A DNA stretch of 64,000 bases. Source: an uncultured Clostridia bacterium. Lineage in GTDB: Bacteria; Bacillota; Clostridia; TANB77; CAG-508. Both the position numbers and the translations under genes were made by a program. Positions 56,955-64,000 of this stretch are shown here, in pieces (the first letter of the stretch is position 1; every line of letters starts with the position of its first letter). The notes beneath the pieces were generated by a model, which ran no database searches, was not told where the DNA came from, and saw nothing but the letters and a program-made list of their open reading frames with translations. The stretch is taken from NCBI GenBank assembly GCA_934121885.1, contig CAKOVH010000002.1:72336-136335 (forward strand). Reading direction: 5' to 3'.

Positions 56955-57848
56955 GTGAAAAGAAATTTGAAATATATTATTGCTATAGTAGTTATTTTAT
57001 TAATTGCAATAATCGGAATTATAGCAGTTAATAAAAATAAAAAAGAAAAAATTAATGATGGAAAATATAGAATAGTAACAACTTTTTATCCAATTTATAT
57101 AATGACAGCAAATATAACACAAGGAGCAAACAATATTGAACTAGTTAATATGGCAGATGTTAATGTTGGATGTATACATGATTATACTTTGCAAACTTCA
57201 GATATGAAAAAAATAGAAAATGCAGATGTAATAATTCAAAATGGATTAGGCTTAGAAAGCTTTATGGAAAAAGCAATATCAGCAAATAAAAATGTTCAAA
57301 TTATTGATTCAAGCAAAGGCATTTTAAATATAATTAAAGATGAAGATGAAACAAATGCTCATATTTGGACAAGTACATCAAATTACATTATGCAGGTTGA
57401 AAATATAAAGAAAGAATTATGTGAAAAAAATCCTGAAAATGCGTCAATTTATGAAGCTAATACAAAAGAATATATAAAGAAATTATCAGAACTAAAGCTT
57501 AAGTTTGAAACAGGCTTGCAACAATTAAATGGACAAAGTGCAGTAGTTTTAAATGAGTCTTTCGAATATTTGGCAAGAGATATAGGACTTAATGCTACAA
57601 CAATAAAGACATCTCATGAAGAAAGTACACTATCTGCAGAAACACTAAAAAACATTATAAATGATATGAAAGAAAAAAATACAAAAATTATTATTGTTGA
57701 TAAAGATGATGACTTAAAAAATGCACAAACAATTTCAAATGAAACAGGTGCAAAGATTTATGCTTTAGATTCAGCAATAACAGGTGCACTAAATAAAGAA
57801 AGTTATATAAAATGCATGAATGCAAATTTTGATAGACTAAGTGAGTAA
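56955..57848 (+). CDS. Metal (Zn/Mn) ABC transporter substrate-binding protein
   Basis: A 297-aa protein of the ZnuA/AdcA cluster A-1 family. Residues about 6-24 form a hydrophobic N-terminal segment. Metal-ligand histidines are visible in GCIHDYTLQ, AHIWTSTSNY and TSHEESTLS. There is no lipobox cysteine after the hydrophobic segment; the protein appears to be anchored by an uncleaved helix. GTG 56955 has GGAGGT seven bases upstream. It is followed by an ATPase and a permease gene, so the transporter is complete. Confidence 0.93.
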   Translation: MKRNLKYIIAIVVILLIAIIGIIAVNKNKKEKINDGKYRIVTTFYPIYIMTANITQGANNIELVNMADVNVGCIHDYTLQTSDMKKIENADVIIQNGLGLESFMEKAISANKNVQIIDSSKGILNIIKDEDETNAHIWTSTSNYIMQVENIKKELCEKNPENASIYEANTKEYIKKLSELKLKFETGLQQLNGQSAVVLNESFEYLARDIGLNATTIKTSHEESTLSAETLKNIINDMKEKNTKIIIVDKDDDLKNAQTISNETGAKIYALDSAITGALNKESYIKCMNANFDRLSE

Positions 57849-57875
57849 ATAGTTTGTATTGGAAGGAATGAATAT

Positions 57876-58607
57876 ATGGAAAAGGCATGTGGCTTACACT
57901 GTACAAAGGTAAATAATATAAGTGTAAAATTTGGAAAAGACGAAATATTAAAAGATGTAAATATTCATATTCATTGTGGTGAGCTAACTGTTATTATAGG
58001 TAGAAATGGAGCAGGAAAAAGCACACTTTTAAAAGCAATTTTAGGAGAAGTAGAACATACGGGAAATGTAACATTTGTAGATCAAAAAGATAATCTAACG
58101 AAAAAAATAAAAATTGGATATGTACCACAGCACATAAATGTTGAAAAACATATGCCAACTACTGTGTACGACATGTTCGCATCATGTATATGTCATGTAC
58201 CGGTATGTTTCAAAAAAGACAAAAAAATATATGAAGAAATAAAAGAACATCTAAAAATATTTGGAGCAGATAATTTAATAGATAAAAGTATTGGCGATTT
58301 ATCAGGAGGAGAATTACAAAGAGTACTAATAAGTATTGCAACAAAGCCAACACCAAATTTATTAATTTTAGATGAGCCAGTATCTGGAATAGACAAAAAC
58401 GGAATAAAAGATTTTTATCAAATTATTGATAAACTAAAAAAAGAATATGATATGTCAATTATATTGGTATCACATGATTTAGAACTTGCAAAAAAATATG
58501 CTGATAAATTAATTTTATTAGACAGAAAAGTTGTAAAAGAAGGAACACCAGACGAAGTTTTTAATAGTTTAGAATTTAAAAATAGATTTGGAACTATTGG
58601 GGTATAA
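57876..58607 (+). CDS. Metal (Zn/Mn) ABC transporter ATP-binding protein
   Basis: A 243-aa ATPase of the ZnuC/AdcC type. Walker A GRNGAGKSTLLKAI (about residues 46-60), signature LSGGELQRVL, Walker B LLILDEPVSGID and the switch histidine in ILVSHD are all intact. GGAAGG precedes the ATG. It is cotranscribed with the substrate-binding protein (27 bases upstream) and the permease (18 bases downstream). Confidence 0.95.
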   Translation: MEKACGLHCTKVNNISVKFGKDEILKDVNIHIHCGELTVIIGRNGAGKSTLLKAILGEVEHTGNVTFVDQKDNLTKKIKIGYVPQHINVEKHMPTTVYDMFASCICHVPVCFKKDKKIYEEIKEHLKIFGADNLIDKSIGDLSGGELQRVLISIATKPTPNLLILDEPVSGIDKNGIKDFYQIIDKLKKEYDMSIILVSHDLELAKKYADKLILLDRKVVKEGTPDEVFNSLEFKNRFGTIGV

Positions 58608-58625
58608 AATAAAAGAGGAGAAAAA

Positions 58626-59459
58626 ATGGAAGCGATATATAGTATATTAGAAACAATATTACCATTTGAATTTATAGATTACGCGTTTATGAAAAATGCA
58701 TTAATTGCAATTATTTTAATAACACCGATATTTGCTATATTAGGAACAATGATTGTTAATAACAAAATGGCATTTTTTTCAGATGCATTAGGACATTCTG
58801 CATTAACGGGAATTGCAATAGGAATGGTATTAGGAGTTACAAACATAAATGTTGGAATGATTTTATTTGCAATCGTATTTGCTTTATTATTAAACTATGT
58901 AAAGAATAAAGCAACATCTGGAGCAGATACTATTATTAGTGTATTTTCATCAATAGCTATAGCACTAGGATTAGCATTACTTGCTCAAAGTGGTAATTTT
59001 AACAAATATTCAAGTTATTTAGTTGGGGATATTTTAAGCATAACTGATACTGAAATTTTATATGTATTTATAGCAGCAATATTTGTATATGTATTTTGGT
59101 ACTTCACATTTAATAAATTAAATGTAATAAGTATAAATAGTACACTTGCAAAAAGCAAAGGAATTAGTGTAAAAAAGATTGATAATATTTTTGCCATGTT
59201 AATTGCTATAATAGTAATGATATCAATTAGATGGATAGGTATATTATTAATAAATTCACTACTAATATTACCAGCAGCATCAAGCAGAAATATTGCTAAA
59301 AATATGAGATTTTATCATTTATTTGCAATATTATTTTCAGTATTTTCAGGGATAACAGGATTAATAGTTTCATACTATTTTAATATTCCAACAGGTCCTA
59401 TGATTGTACTAATATCAGGAGCAATATATTTTATTACACTATTTTTCAAGAAAAAATAA
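58626..59459 (+). CDS. Metal (Zn/Mn) ABC transporter permease
   Basis: A 277-aa permease of the ZnuB/AdcB (ABC-3) family with about eight membrane helices. SDALGHSALTGIAIG near residues 51-65 and LLINSLLILPAASSRN near 210-225 are typical. AGAGGAG precedes the ATG. It completes the transporter. trpS follows after 19 bases and may share the transcript. Confidence 0.95.
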   Translation: MEAIYSILETILPFEFIDYAFMKNALIAIILITPIFAILGTMIVNNKMAFFSDALGHSALTGIAIGMVLGVTNINVGMILFAIVFALLLNYVKNKATSGADTIISVFSSIAIALGLALLAQSGNFNKYSSYLVGDILSITDTEILYVFIAAIFVYVFWYFTFNKLNVISINSTLAKSKGISVKKIDNIFAMLIAIIVMISIRWIGILLINSLLILPAASSRNIAKNMRFYHLFAILFSVFSGITGLIVSYYFNIPTGPMIVLISGAIYFITLFFKKK

Positions 59460-59478
59460 CCATGAAGGGAAGAGTATA

Positions 59479-60498
59479 ATGGAAAAGAAACGTATATTAA
59501 CAGGAGATAGACCAACAGGAAGATTACATATCGGACATTATTTTGGTTCTTTAAAAAAGAGAGTTGAATTGCAAGAATCAGGAGAATATGATCCATATAT
59601 ATTAATTGCAGATGTTCAAGCTTTAACAGATAATTTTAATAATCCAGAAAAAGTTAGAAAAAATGTAAGAGAAGTTATGCTTGATTACTTATCAGTTGGA
59701 ATAGACCCTAACAAAACAACAATATATATTCAATCAATGATACCAGAGGTAGCAGAGCTTACAGTATTTTACTCAAATCTAGTAACAATAGCAAGACTTC
59801 AAAGAAATCCAACAGTAAAAACTGAAATAGCTCAAAAAAGAGATATATTTGGAGAAAGTGTTACATATGGATTTTTAGGATATCCAGTAAGCCAAGCAGC
59901 AGACATAACAGCCTTTGAAGGAGAGTTAATTCCAGTAGGAGAAGATCAACTTCCTCTAATAGAACAATGTAAGGAAATTGTAAGAAAATTTAATAGCATA
60001 TATGGTGATACATTAATAGAGCCAGAGGCTGTACTTTCAAGTTCAAAAAGAATAAAAGGATTAGACGGAAATGAAAAGATGGGTAAATCTTTAGGTAATG
60101 CAATATATTTATCTGATACACCAGGAGAAATTAAAAACAAAGTAATGAGTGCCGTAACAGATCCAAAAAGAATAAAAAAAGATGATTTAGGAAATCCAGA
60201 TGTTTGTATGGTTGCATATTATCATAATCTTTTTAGTAGCAAAGAAGAAGTAAAAAATGTTTGTGAAGAATGTAGAGCAGGAAAAAGAGGATGTGTAGTA
60301 TGCAAAAAACAACTTGCTGAAAATATTATAGAAGAGCTAAGACCAATACGTGAAAAAAGAGCTTACTATGAAGAAAGACCAGAACTTGTAGATAAAATGT
60401 TAATGGAGGGAACTTTAAAAGCACAAAAGACAGCAAAAGAAACAATGAAAAAAGTAAAAAAAGCAATGAAACTTAATTATTTTGATAATATGGAATAG
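59479..60498 (+). CDS. trpS: Tryptophan-tRNA ligase
   Basis: A 339-aa class I aminoacyl-tRNA synthetase. The HIGH motif is exact (HIGH at 17-20, GRLHIGHYFGS), and the KMSKS equivalent is KMGKS at 200-204. A CRAGKRGCVVCKKQ segment near residue 258 is Cys-rich and might bind a metal. GAAGGGAAGAG precedes the ATG. obgE starts 11 bases after the stop. The length is normal for bacterial TrpS. Confidence 0.97.
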   Translation: MEKKRILTGDRPTGRLHIGHYFGSLKKRVELQESGEYDPYILIADVQALTDNFNNPEKVRKNVREVMLDYLSVGIDPNKTTIYIQSMIPEVAELTVFYSNLVTIARLQRNPTVKTEIAQKRDIFGESVTYGFLGYPVSQAADITAFEGELIPVGEDQLPLIEQCKEIVRKFNSIYGDTLIEPEAVLSSSKRIKGLDGNEKMGKSLGNAIYLSDTPGEIKNKVMSAVTDPKRIKKDDLGNPDVCMVAYYHNLFSSKEEVKNVCEECRAGKRGCVVCKKQLAENIIEELRPIREKRAYYEERPELVDKMLMEGTLKAQKTAKETMKKVKKAMKLNYFDNME

Positions 60499-60509
60499 GA
60501 GAAAAAGAA

Positions 60510-61781
60510 ATGTTTACAGACTATGTAAAAATATATGCGAAAGCTGGAAACGGCGGAAATGGAGCAATATCTTTTAGAAGAGAAAAATATGTTGCAGCAG
60601 GTGGACCTGATGGAGGAGATGGAGGAAAAGGTGGAGACATCTATTTTGAAGTTGACCAAAACTCAAATACTCTTTTAGAGTTTAGATATAAGAAAAAATT
60701 TAAAGCTGAAAATGGTAGCAATGGAGAAGGAAGCAATAAATATGGAAAAAGTGGAGAAGATTTAACAATAAAAGTACCAATTGGAACTATTGTTAAGGAT
60801 GCAGAGACTAACCATGTACTTGCAGATTTATCTCATGAAGGACAAAAAGAACTTGTTTTAAAAGGTGGAAGAGGTGGAAAAGGAAATAGCCATTTCGCAA
60901 CAGCAACAAGACAAGCACCTCGTTTTTCTCAAGATGGAGAAAATGGAGAAGAAAAAGAATTAATATTAGAATTAAAACTACTTGCTGATGTAGGACTAAT
61001 TGGATTTCCTAATGTAGGAAAATCTACATTCTTAAGTAGAACAACTTCTGCAACTCCTAAAATTGCAGATTACCATTTTACAACTTTAGAGCCAAACCTT
61101 GGAGTTGTAAAAACAGAATACGGAGATAGCTTTGTTATTGCTGATATACCTGGAATTATAGAAGGAGCAAGTGAAGGAGTTGGACTTGGACTACAATTTT
61201 TAAGACATATCGAAAGAACAAGATTATTACTTCATGTTATAGATGTTTCTGGTTCAGAGGGAAGAGATCCTGTAGATGATTTTGAAAAAATTAATAGTGA
61301 ACTAAAGAAATATAGTAAAAAATTAAGTGAGAGAACACAAATTATAGTCGCAAACAAGTCAGATATTATACAAGATGAAGAAAAATTTGAAGAACTTTCA
61401 AAATTAGCCCAAAAACAAAATATAAAAATATTTAAAATATCTGCTGTAACAGGTGAAGGTATATCTGAGTTAATAAAATATGTGTCAGATTTATTAAAAA
61501 CATTGCCAAAAGAAGAACTATTAGAATATGAAGATAAAAAGATTTACAAATTAGAGAACAAAGATGATTATACAATTAGAAAAGAAGAAGGAATGTTTGT
61601 AATAGAGGGAGAACCTGTAGAAAGAATTATGAGAAGAGTTAATATTGATGATAATGAATCATTATATTATCTTCAAAAAAATCTAGATGAATTAGGAGTT
61701 CATGAAAAATTAAAGAAAATGGGTATAAAAGAAGGCGACATTGTAAAAATAGCAGATTATGAACTTGAATGGGAAGATTAA
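60510..61781 (+). CDS. obgE: GTPase Obg (CgtA)
   Basis: A 423-aa ribosome-associated GTPase. The Gly-rich Obg fold (about 1-157) is plain (AKAGNGGNGAISFRREKYVA, GGPDGGDGGKGGD). The G domain has GFPNVGKST, DIPGIIEG and NKSD, and the C-terminal OCT domain follows. It acts in 50S subunit maturation, stress and, in Bacillus, sporulation onset. ATAGGAG precedes the ATG. Confidence 0.98.
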   Translation: MFTDYVKIYAKAGNGGNGAISFRREKYVAAGGPDGGDGGKGGDIYFEVDQNSNTLLEFRYKKKFKAENGSNGEGSNKYGKSGEDLTIKVPIGTIVKDAETNHVLADLSHEGQKELVLKGGRGGKGNSHFATATRQAPRFSQDGENGEEKELILELKLLADVGLIGFPNVGKSTFLSRTTSATPKIADYHFTTLEPNLGVVKTEYGDSFVIADIPGIIEGASEGVGLGLQFLRHIERTRLLLHVIDVSGSEGRDPVDDFEKINSELKKYSKKLSERTQIIVANKSDIIQDEEKFEELSKLAQKQNIKIFKISAVTGEGISELIKYVSDLLKTLPKEELLEYEDKKIYKLENKDDYTIRKEEGMFVIEGEPVERIMRRVNIDDNESLYYLQKNLDELGVHEKLKKMGIKEGDIVKIADYELEWED

Positions 61782-61880
61782 AAAAATATAAAAAAGCCAT
61801 TTACAAAAATAGAATTTATAAGTAAAATATATAATATACAAAAGTATAAAAAGTAATAAACGAAAGGAAAGGTGTAAAAA

Positions 61881-62351
61881 ATGAAACCAGAAGAGAAAAA
61901 ACTTATTTTAATTTTAGTTATTATTACTATTATAGTTGGTATAATTGCTTTCTTTGCAATGAGAGAAAATAATAACCAAAATAGTGGTACACAAACAAAA
62001 ACTGAGAAAGCTACAGAAGAATATGTACAAAATTTAGATGATGGTAGTAAATTAAATGTTAGTGAAGAATTAAGAAAAACTAAAACATTAGATGGATTAG
62101 AAATTACTAATATTCAATTAAGAGAAATTAATGGCATAACAAAACTACTTGCTGACGTTGAAAACAAAACAGGCTCAACAGTAGAAGCTAAGACTGTAAA
62201 AATCAAAATACTAGATAAATCAGGTAATATAATTACCGAAATAGCAGGAGTAATTGATAGACTAGAATCTGGAAAGAAAGCACAATTAAACATTGGAGTA
62301 ATAGGTGATGTATCTAATGCTTATAACTTTGAAATTTCAAATGCAAAATAA
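61881..62351 (+). CDS. Membrane-anchored protein with FxLYD-like domain
   Basis: A 156-aa protein. One membrane helix near residues 9-27 is followed by a short Asn/Gln/Thr-rich spacer and a beta-rich extracytoplasmic domain (GLEITNIQLREINGITKLLA, ENKTGSTVEAKTVKIKILDK) resembling the FxLYD fold. Function is unknown; such domains often occur in cell-surface proteins of Clostridia. AAAGGAAAGG precedes the ATG. A terminator follows. Confidence 0.8.
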   Translation: MKPEEKKLILILVIITIIVGIIAFFAMRENNNQNSGTQTKTEKATEEYVQNLDDGSKLNVSEELRKTKTLDGLEITNIQLREINGITKLLADVENKTGSTVEAKTVKIKILDKSGNIITEIAGVIDRLESGKKAQLNIGVIGDVSNAYNFEISNAK

Positions 62352-62366
62352 TAAAATAAAAATAAC

Positions 62367-62400
62367 AAAAAAATGTCAAATATTTGTTTGACATTTTTTG
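62367..62400 (+). terminator. Terminator of the FxLYD-like gene
   Basis: AAAAAATGTCAAA pairs with TTTGACATTTTTT. Confidence 0.88.
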
Positions 62401-62647
62401 TTTTAAATAAAATTTCGAGCTTGTCAAGATTATAAAATTTTGATGTGAATTAAAATTATTAGAAAAAATAAATATAGAGTATGGTGCATAATTTGTTTAT
62501 CTATTGCCATAAAATGTAAATTATGATATTATACAAAATAGTTATTTAAAATCTATTAAATTCGTAAAGACAATTCTGTCTAAAATTTCCAAAATGAAAG
62601 AAAAATAAAAAATCAAAGAAAAAACAAGTGATAGAGAGGGTGGTTGT

Positions 62648-63445
62648 ATAGAATTATTAAAACTAAAAAATGATTATACATTTAAAAGAGTGTTTGGATA
62701 CACTGGCAACGAAGAAATAACCAAAGGATTATTAAATGCTATACTAAAAGAAAAAGTTACAGAAGTAAGTTTAAATTGTAATACAATATTAGAGAGAGAT
62801 TTATATGACGATAAGCTAGGCATACTAGATATTAGAGCAAAAGTAAATAATGCAGTAGATATAAATATTGAAATGCAATTAGTAGATGAGAAAAATATAG
62901 AAAAAAGAATAATATTTTATTTAAGTAAAATGTATACGCAGAACTTAAAGAAGTCTCATAATTACTCAGAACTAAATAAATGTATATCGATATTGTTTAT
63001 AGACTTTGAATTAGAAAAGTTAAAAGAAATACCAAAATACCTTACAAAATGGAACATACGAGAAGAAACATATGGTAAAATTATATTGACAGATGTATTA
63101 GAGTTATATATAATAAATTTATCCAAGGTAGAGAAATATTCAGAAAATAGGATATTAGATACTTGGGTGAAATTTATTAGTAATTCGGAGGATTTGAATA
63201 TGGAAAATGCTGATGAATCAATAAAAAAAGCCAAAGAGGTATTAGATGAAATAAGTGAAGATGAACATGAACAATATTTAGCGCATTTAAGAGAAAAGTA
63301 CATATTTGAAAGACAAGGAATAGAAGAAGCTGGATTTGATAAAGGAGTAAAAAGTATAGCTAAAAAAATGAAACAAAACAATATTGATATAGAAATAATT
63401 ATAAAATGCACAGATTTAACAAAAGAAGAAATAGAAAAGTTATAA
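62648..63445 (+). CDS. Rpn family recombination-promoting nuclease/putative transposase
   Basis: A PD-(D/E)XK nuclease family protein of about 265 aa (PF12784 type, related to RpnA). Family marks are the N-terminal LKNDYTFKRVFG, the catalytic ILD...IEMQ (D and ExQ) pattern near residues 60-75, and a C-terminal AKKMKQNNIDIEIIIKCTDL tail with TKEEIEKL. The homologous start is at the ATA of position 62648, where GAGGG lies eight bases upstream; ATG is absent there. The first standard start is GTG 62690, which would delete the conserved LKNDYTFKRV segment. So the gene either uses ATA or has lost its start. These genes are often present in many copies per genome. Confidence 0.82.
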   Translation: MELLKLKNDYTFKRVFGYTGNEEITKGLLNAILKEKVTEVSLNCNTILERDLYDDKLGILDIRAKVNNAVDINIEMQLVDEKNIEKRIIFYLSKMYTQNLKKSHNYSELNKCISILFIDFELEKLKEIPKYLTKWNIREETYGKIILTDVLELYIINLSKVEKYSENRILDTWVKFISNSEDLNMENADESIKKAKEVLDEISEDEHEQYLAHLREKYIFERQGIEEAGFDKGVKSIAKKMKQNNIDIEIIIKCTDLTKEEIEKL

Positions 63446-63474
63446 TTTAATTCAAAAAAATAGATTTTAGATAG

Positions 63475-63511
63475 CAAGAGTCATTTAAGTAAAATAAATG
63501 GCTCTTTTAAA
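63475..63511 (+). terminator. Terminator of the Rpn-like gene
   Basis: AGAGTCATTTA pairs with TAAATGGCTCT (one G-T), followed by TTTT. Confidence 0.78.
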
Positions 63512-63644
63512 ATGTTACAAAAATATTACAAATGTATTACACGTATATTACATTTAACCAATATGTATTGAAAAATATGGAAATTATGTGTAAAATAAAA
63601 ATAAGCAAAAGCTAAAAAGAAATAAAACACGCAAAGGAGAAGAA

Positions 63645-63725
<81 letters not shown>

Positions 63726-63733
63726 AAATAACA

Positions 63734-63751
63734 AAAGGTGGAAACACCTTT
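63734..63751 (+). other. GAAA-tetraloop hairpin
   Basis: AAAGGTG and CACCTTT are perfectly complementary around GAAA; a stable RNA hairpin without a T-run. Confidence 0.6.
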
Positions 63752-63768
63752 ATTAGTGATAACCAAAA

Positions 63769-63810
63769 ACAGGCAGACTATATTAAATAAAAATATAGCC
63801 TGTCCTTTTT
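63769..63810 (+). terminator. Terminator-like hairpin before the pilin-like gene
   Basis: ACAGGCAGACTATA faces TATAGCCTGT (bulged), followed by CCTTTTT. Confidence 0.5.
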
Positions 63811-63844
63811 GCGTGCTTAAAAGGAAAGGGAGGAATGTATAGAA

Positions 63845-64000
63845 ATGAAAAAAGAAAAACAAGGGAAGGGAGAAGTAGAAAAAGTGAAAAACTTAAAAAA
63901 CAAAGAAAAAGCACAAAACAAACGGAATAACATTAATAGCGCTAGTAGTAACAATAATAATATTAATAATACTTGCAACAGTAAGTATTAATGTAGTATT
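63845..64000 (+). pseudogene. Type IV pilin-like N-terminus, frameshifted and truncated by window
   Basis: ATG 63845 is preceded by GGGAGG at a spacing of eleven. The initial frame encodes a Lys-rich leader (MKKEKQGKGEVEKVKNLKN) and then becomes low-complexity Asn/Ser text with a stop. The +1 frame from 63924 reads GITLIALVVTIIILIILATV, the prepilin-type hydrophobic helix common in surface proteins of these Clostridia. Removing one A between 63897 and 63923 joins them. The Glu at position +5 usual in true pilins is Ala here. Only the N-terminus is in the window. Confidence 0.75.

Overview
The window is a stretch of a low-GC, endospore-forming anaerobe of the class Clostridia, probably an uncultured gut lineage. 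The base composition is strongly AT-rich. Sporulation genes (ylbJ, spoIIID, splB, a SpoVD-like PBP) sit beside anaerobic metabolism (pyruvate:ferredoxin oxidoreductase, ferredoxin, pyruvate formate-lyase and its activase, rubrerythrin). Gene content is mostly conserved housekeeping, with small accessory islets between operons.

Layout. 1-1800: end of a PFOR operon (porA, porB) converging on a 2[4Fe-4S] ferredoxin. 2-5.6 kb: a two-component system and a convergent DUF368 membrane protein. 5.7-13.5 kb: rpoB-rpoC, with a structured leader and a long hairpin between the two genes. 13.5-17.7 kb: a GdpP-type c-di-AMP phosphodiesterase, rplI and dnaB. 17.7-18.2 kb: an amidase with foreign composition. 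18.3-25.4 kb: tilS, ftsH, a PASTA-bearing class B PBP, rsmA and a sortase. 25.5-29.3 kb: a TetR regulator with an acyl-CoA ligase, an unrecognised 292-aa protein and a DUF378 protein. 29.5-30.8 kb: a frameshifted dinD and two tRNAs. 30.8-35.7 kb: the hrcA-grpE-dnaK-dnaJ heat-shock operon behind two CIRCE-like operators, with hrcA frameshifted as given. 36-39 kb: pflA/pflB. 39.2-41.4 kb: an XRE regulator divergent from a frameshifted HD-domain protein. 41.6-46.7 kb: rubrerythrin, dUTPase, CarD, dnaG and rpoD. 46.8-51.4 kb: tRNA-Met, small unknown genes, ylbJ, splB, mscL with a zinc ribbon, and spoIIID. 51.5-62.4 kb: mfd, an rRNA/tRNA methyltransferase, a patatin, a Zn/Mn ABC transporter, trpS, obgE and a membrane-anchored unknown. 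62.6-64 kb: an Rpn-type nuclease, a (CA)19 repeat inside a possible small gene, and the start of a pilin-like gene, again frameshifted.

Most interesting: (1) the (CA)19 tract at 63675-63712 lies in a small ORF with a good ribosome-binding site; losing one repeat unit would open a longer frame, as expected of a contingency locus, and a long-range stem encloses the region. (2) A previously unlabelled ~75-bp palindromic element occurs three times. (3) The rpoB leader may encode a short peptide whose stop codon overlaps a hairpin, and rpoB and rpoC are separated by a long imperfect stem. (4) Four genes (dinD, hrcA, the HD gene, the pilin) are each broken by a single base; this may be sequencing error or real decay. 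No CRISPR array, rRNA operon or complete transposon was seen. I did not identify a clear new multi-gene system.
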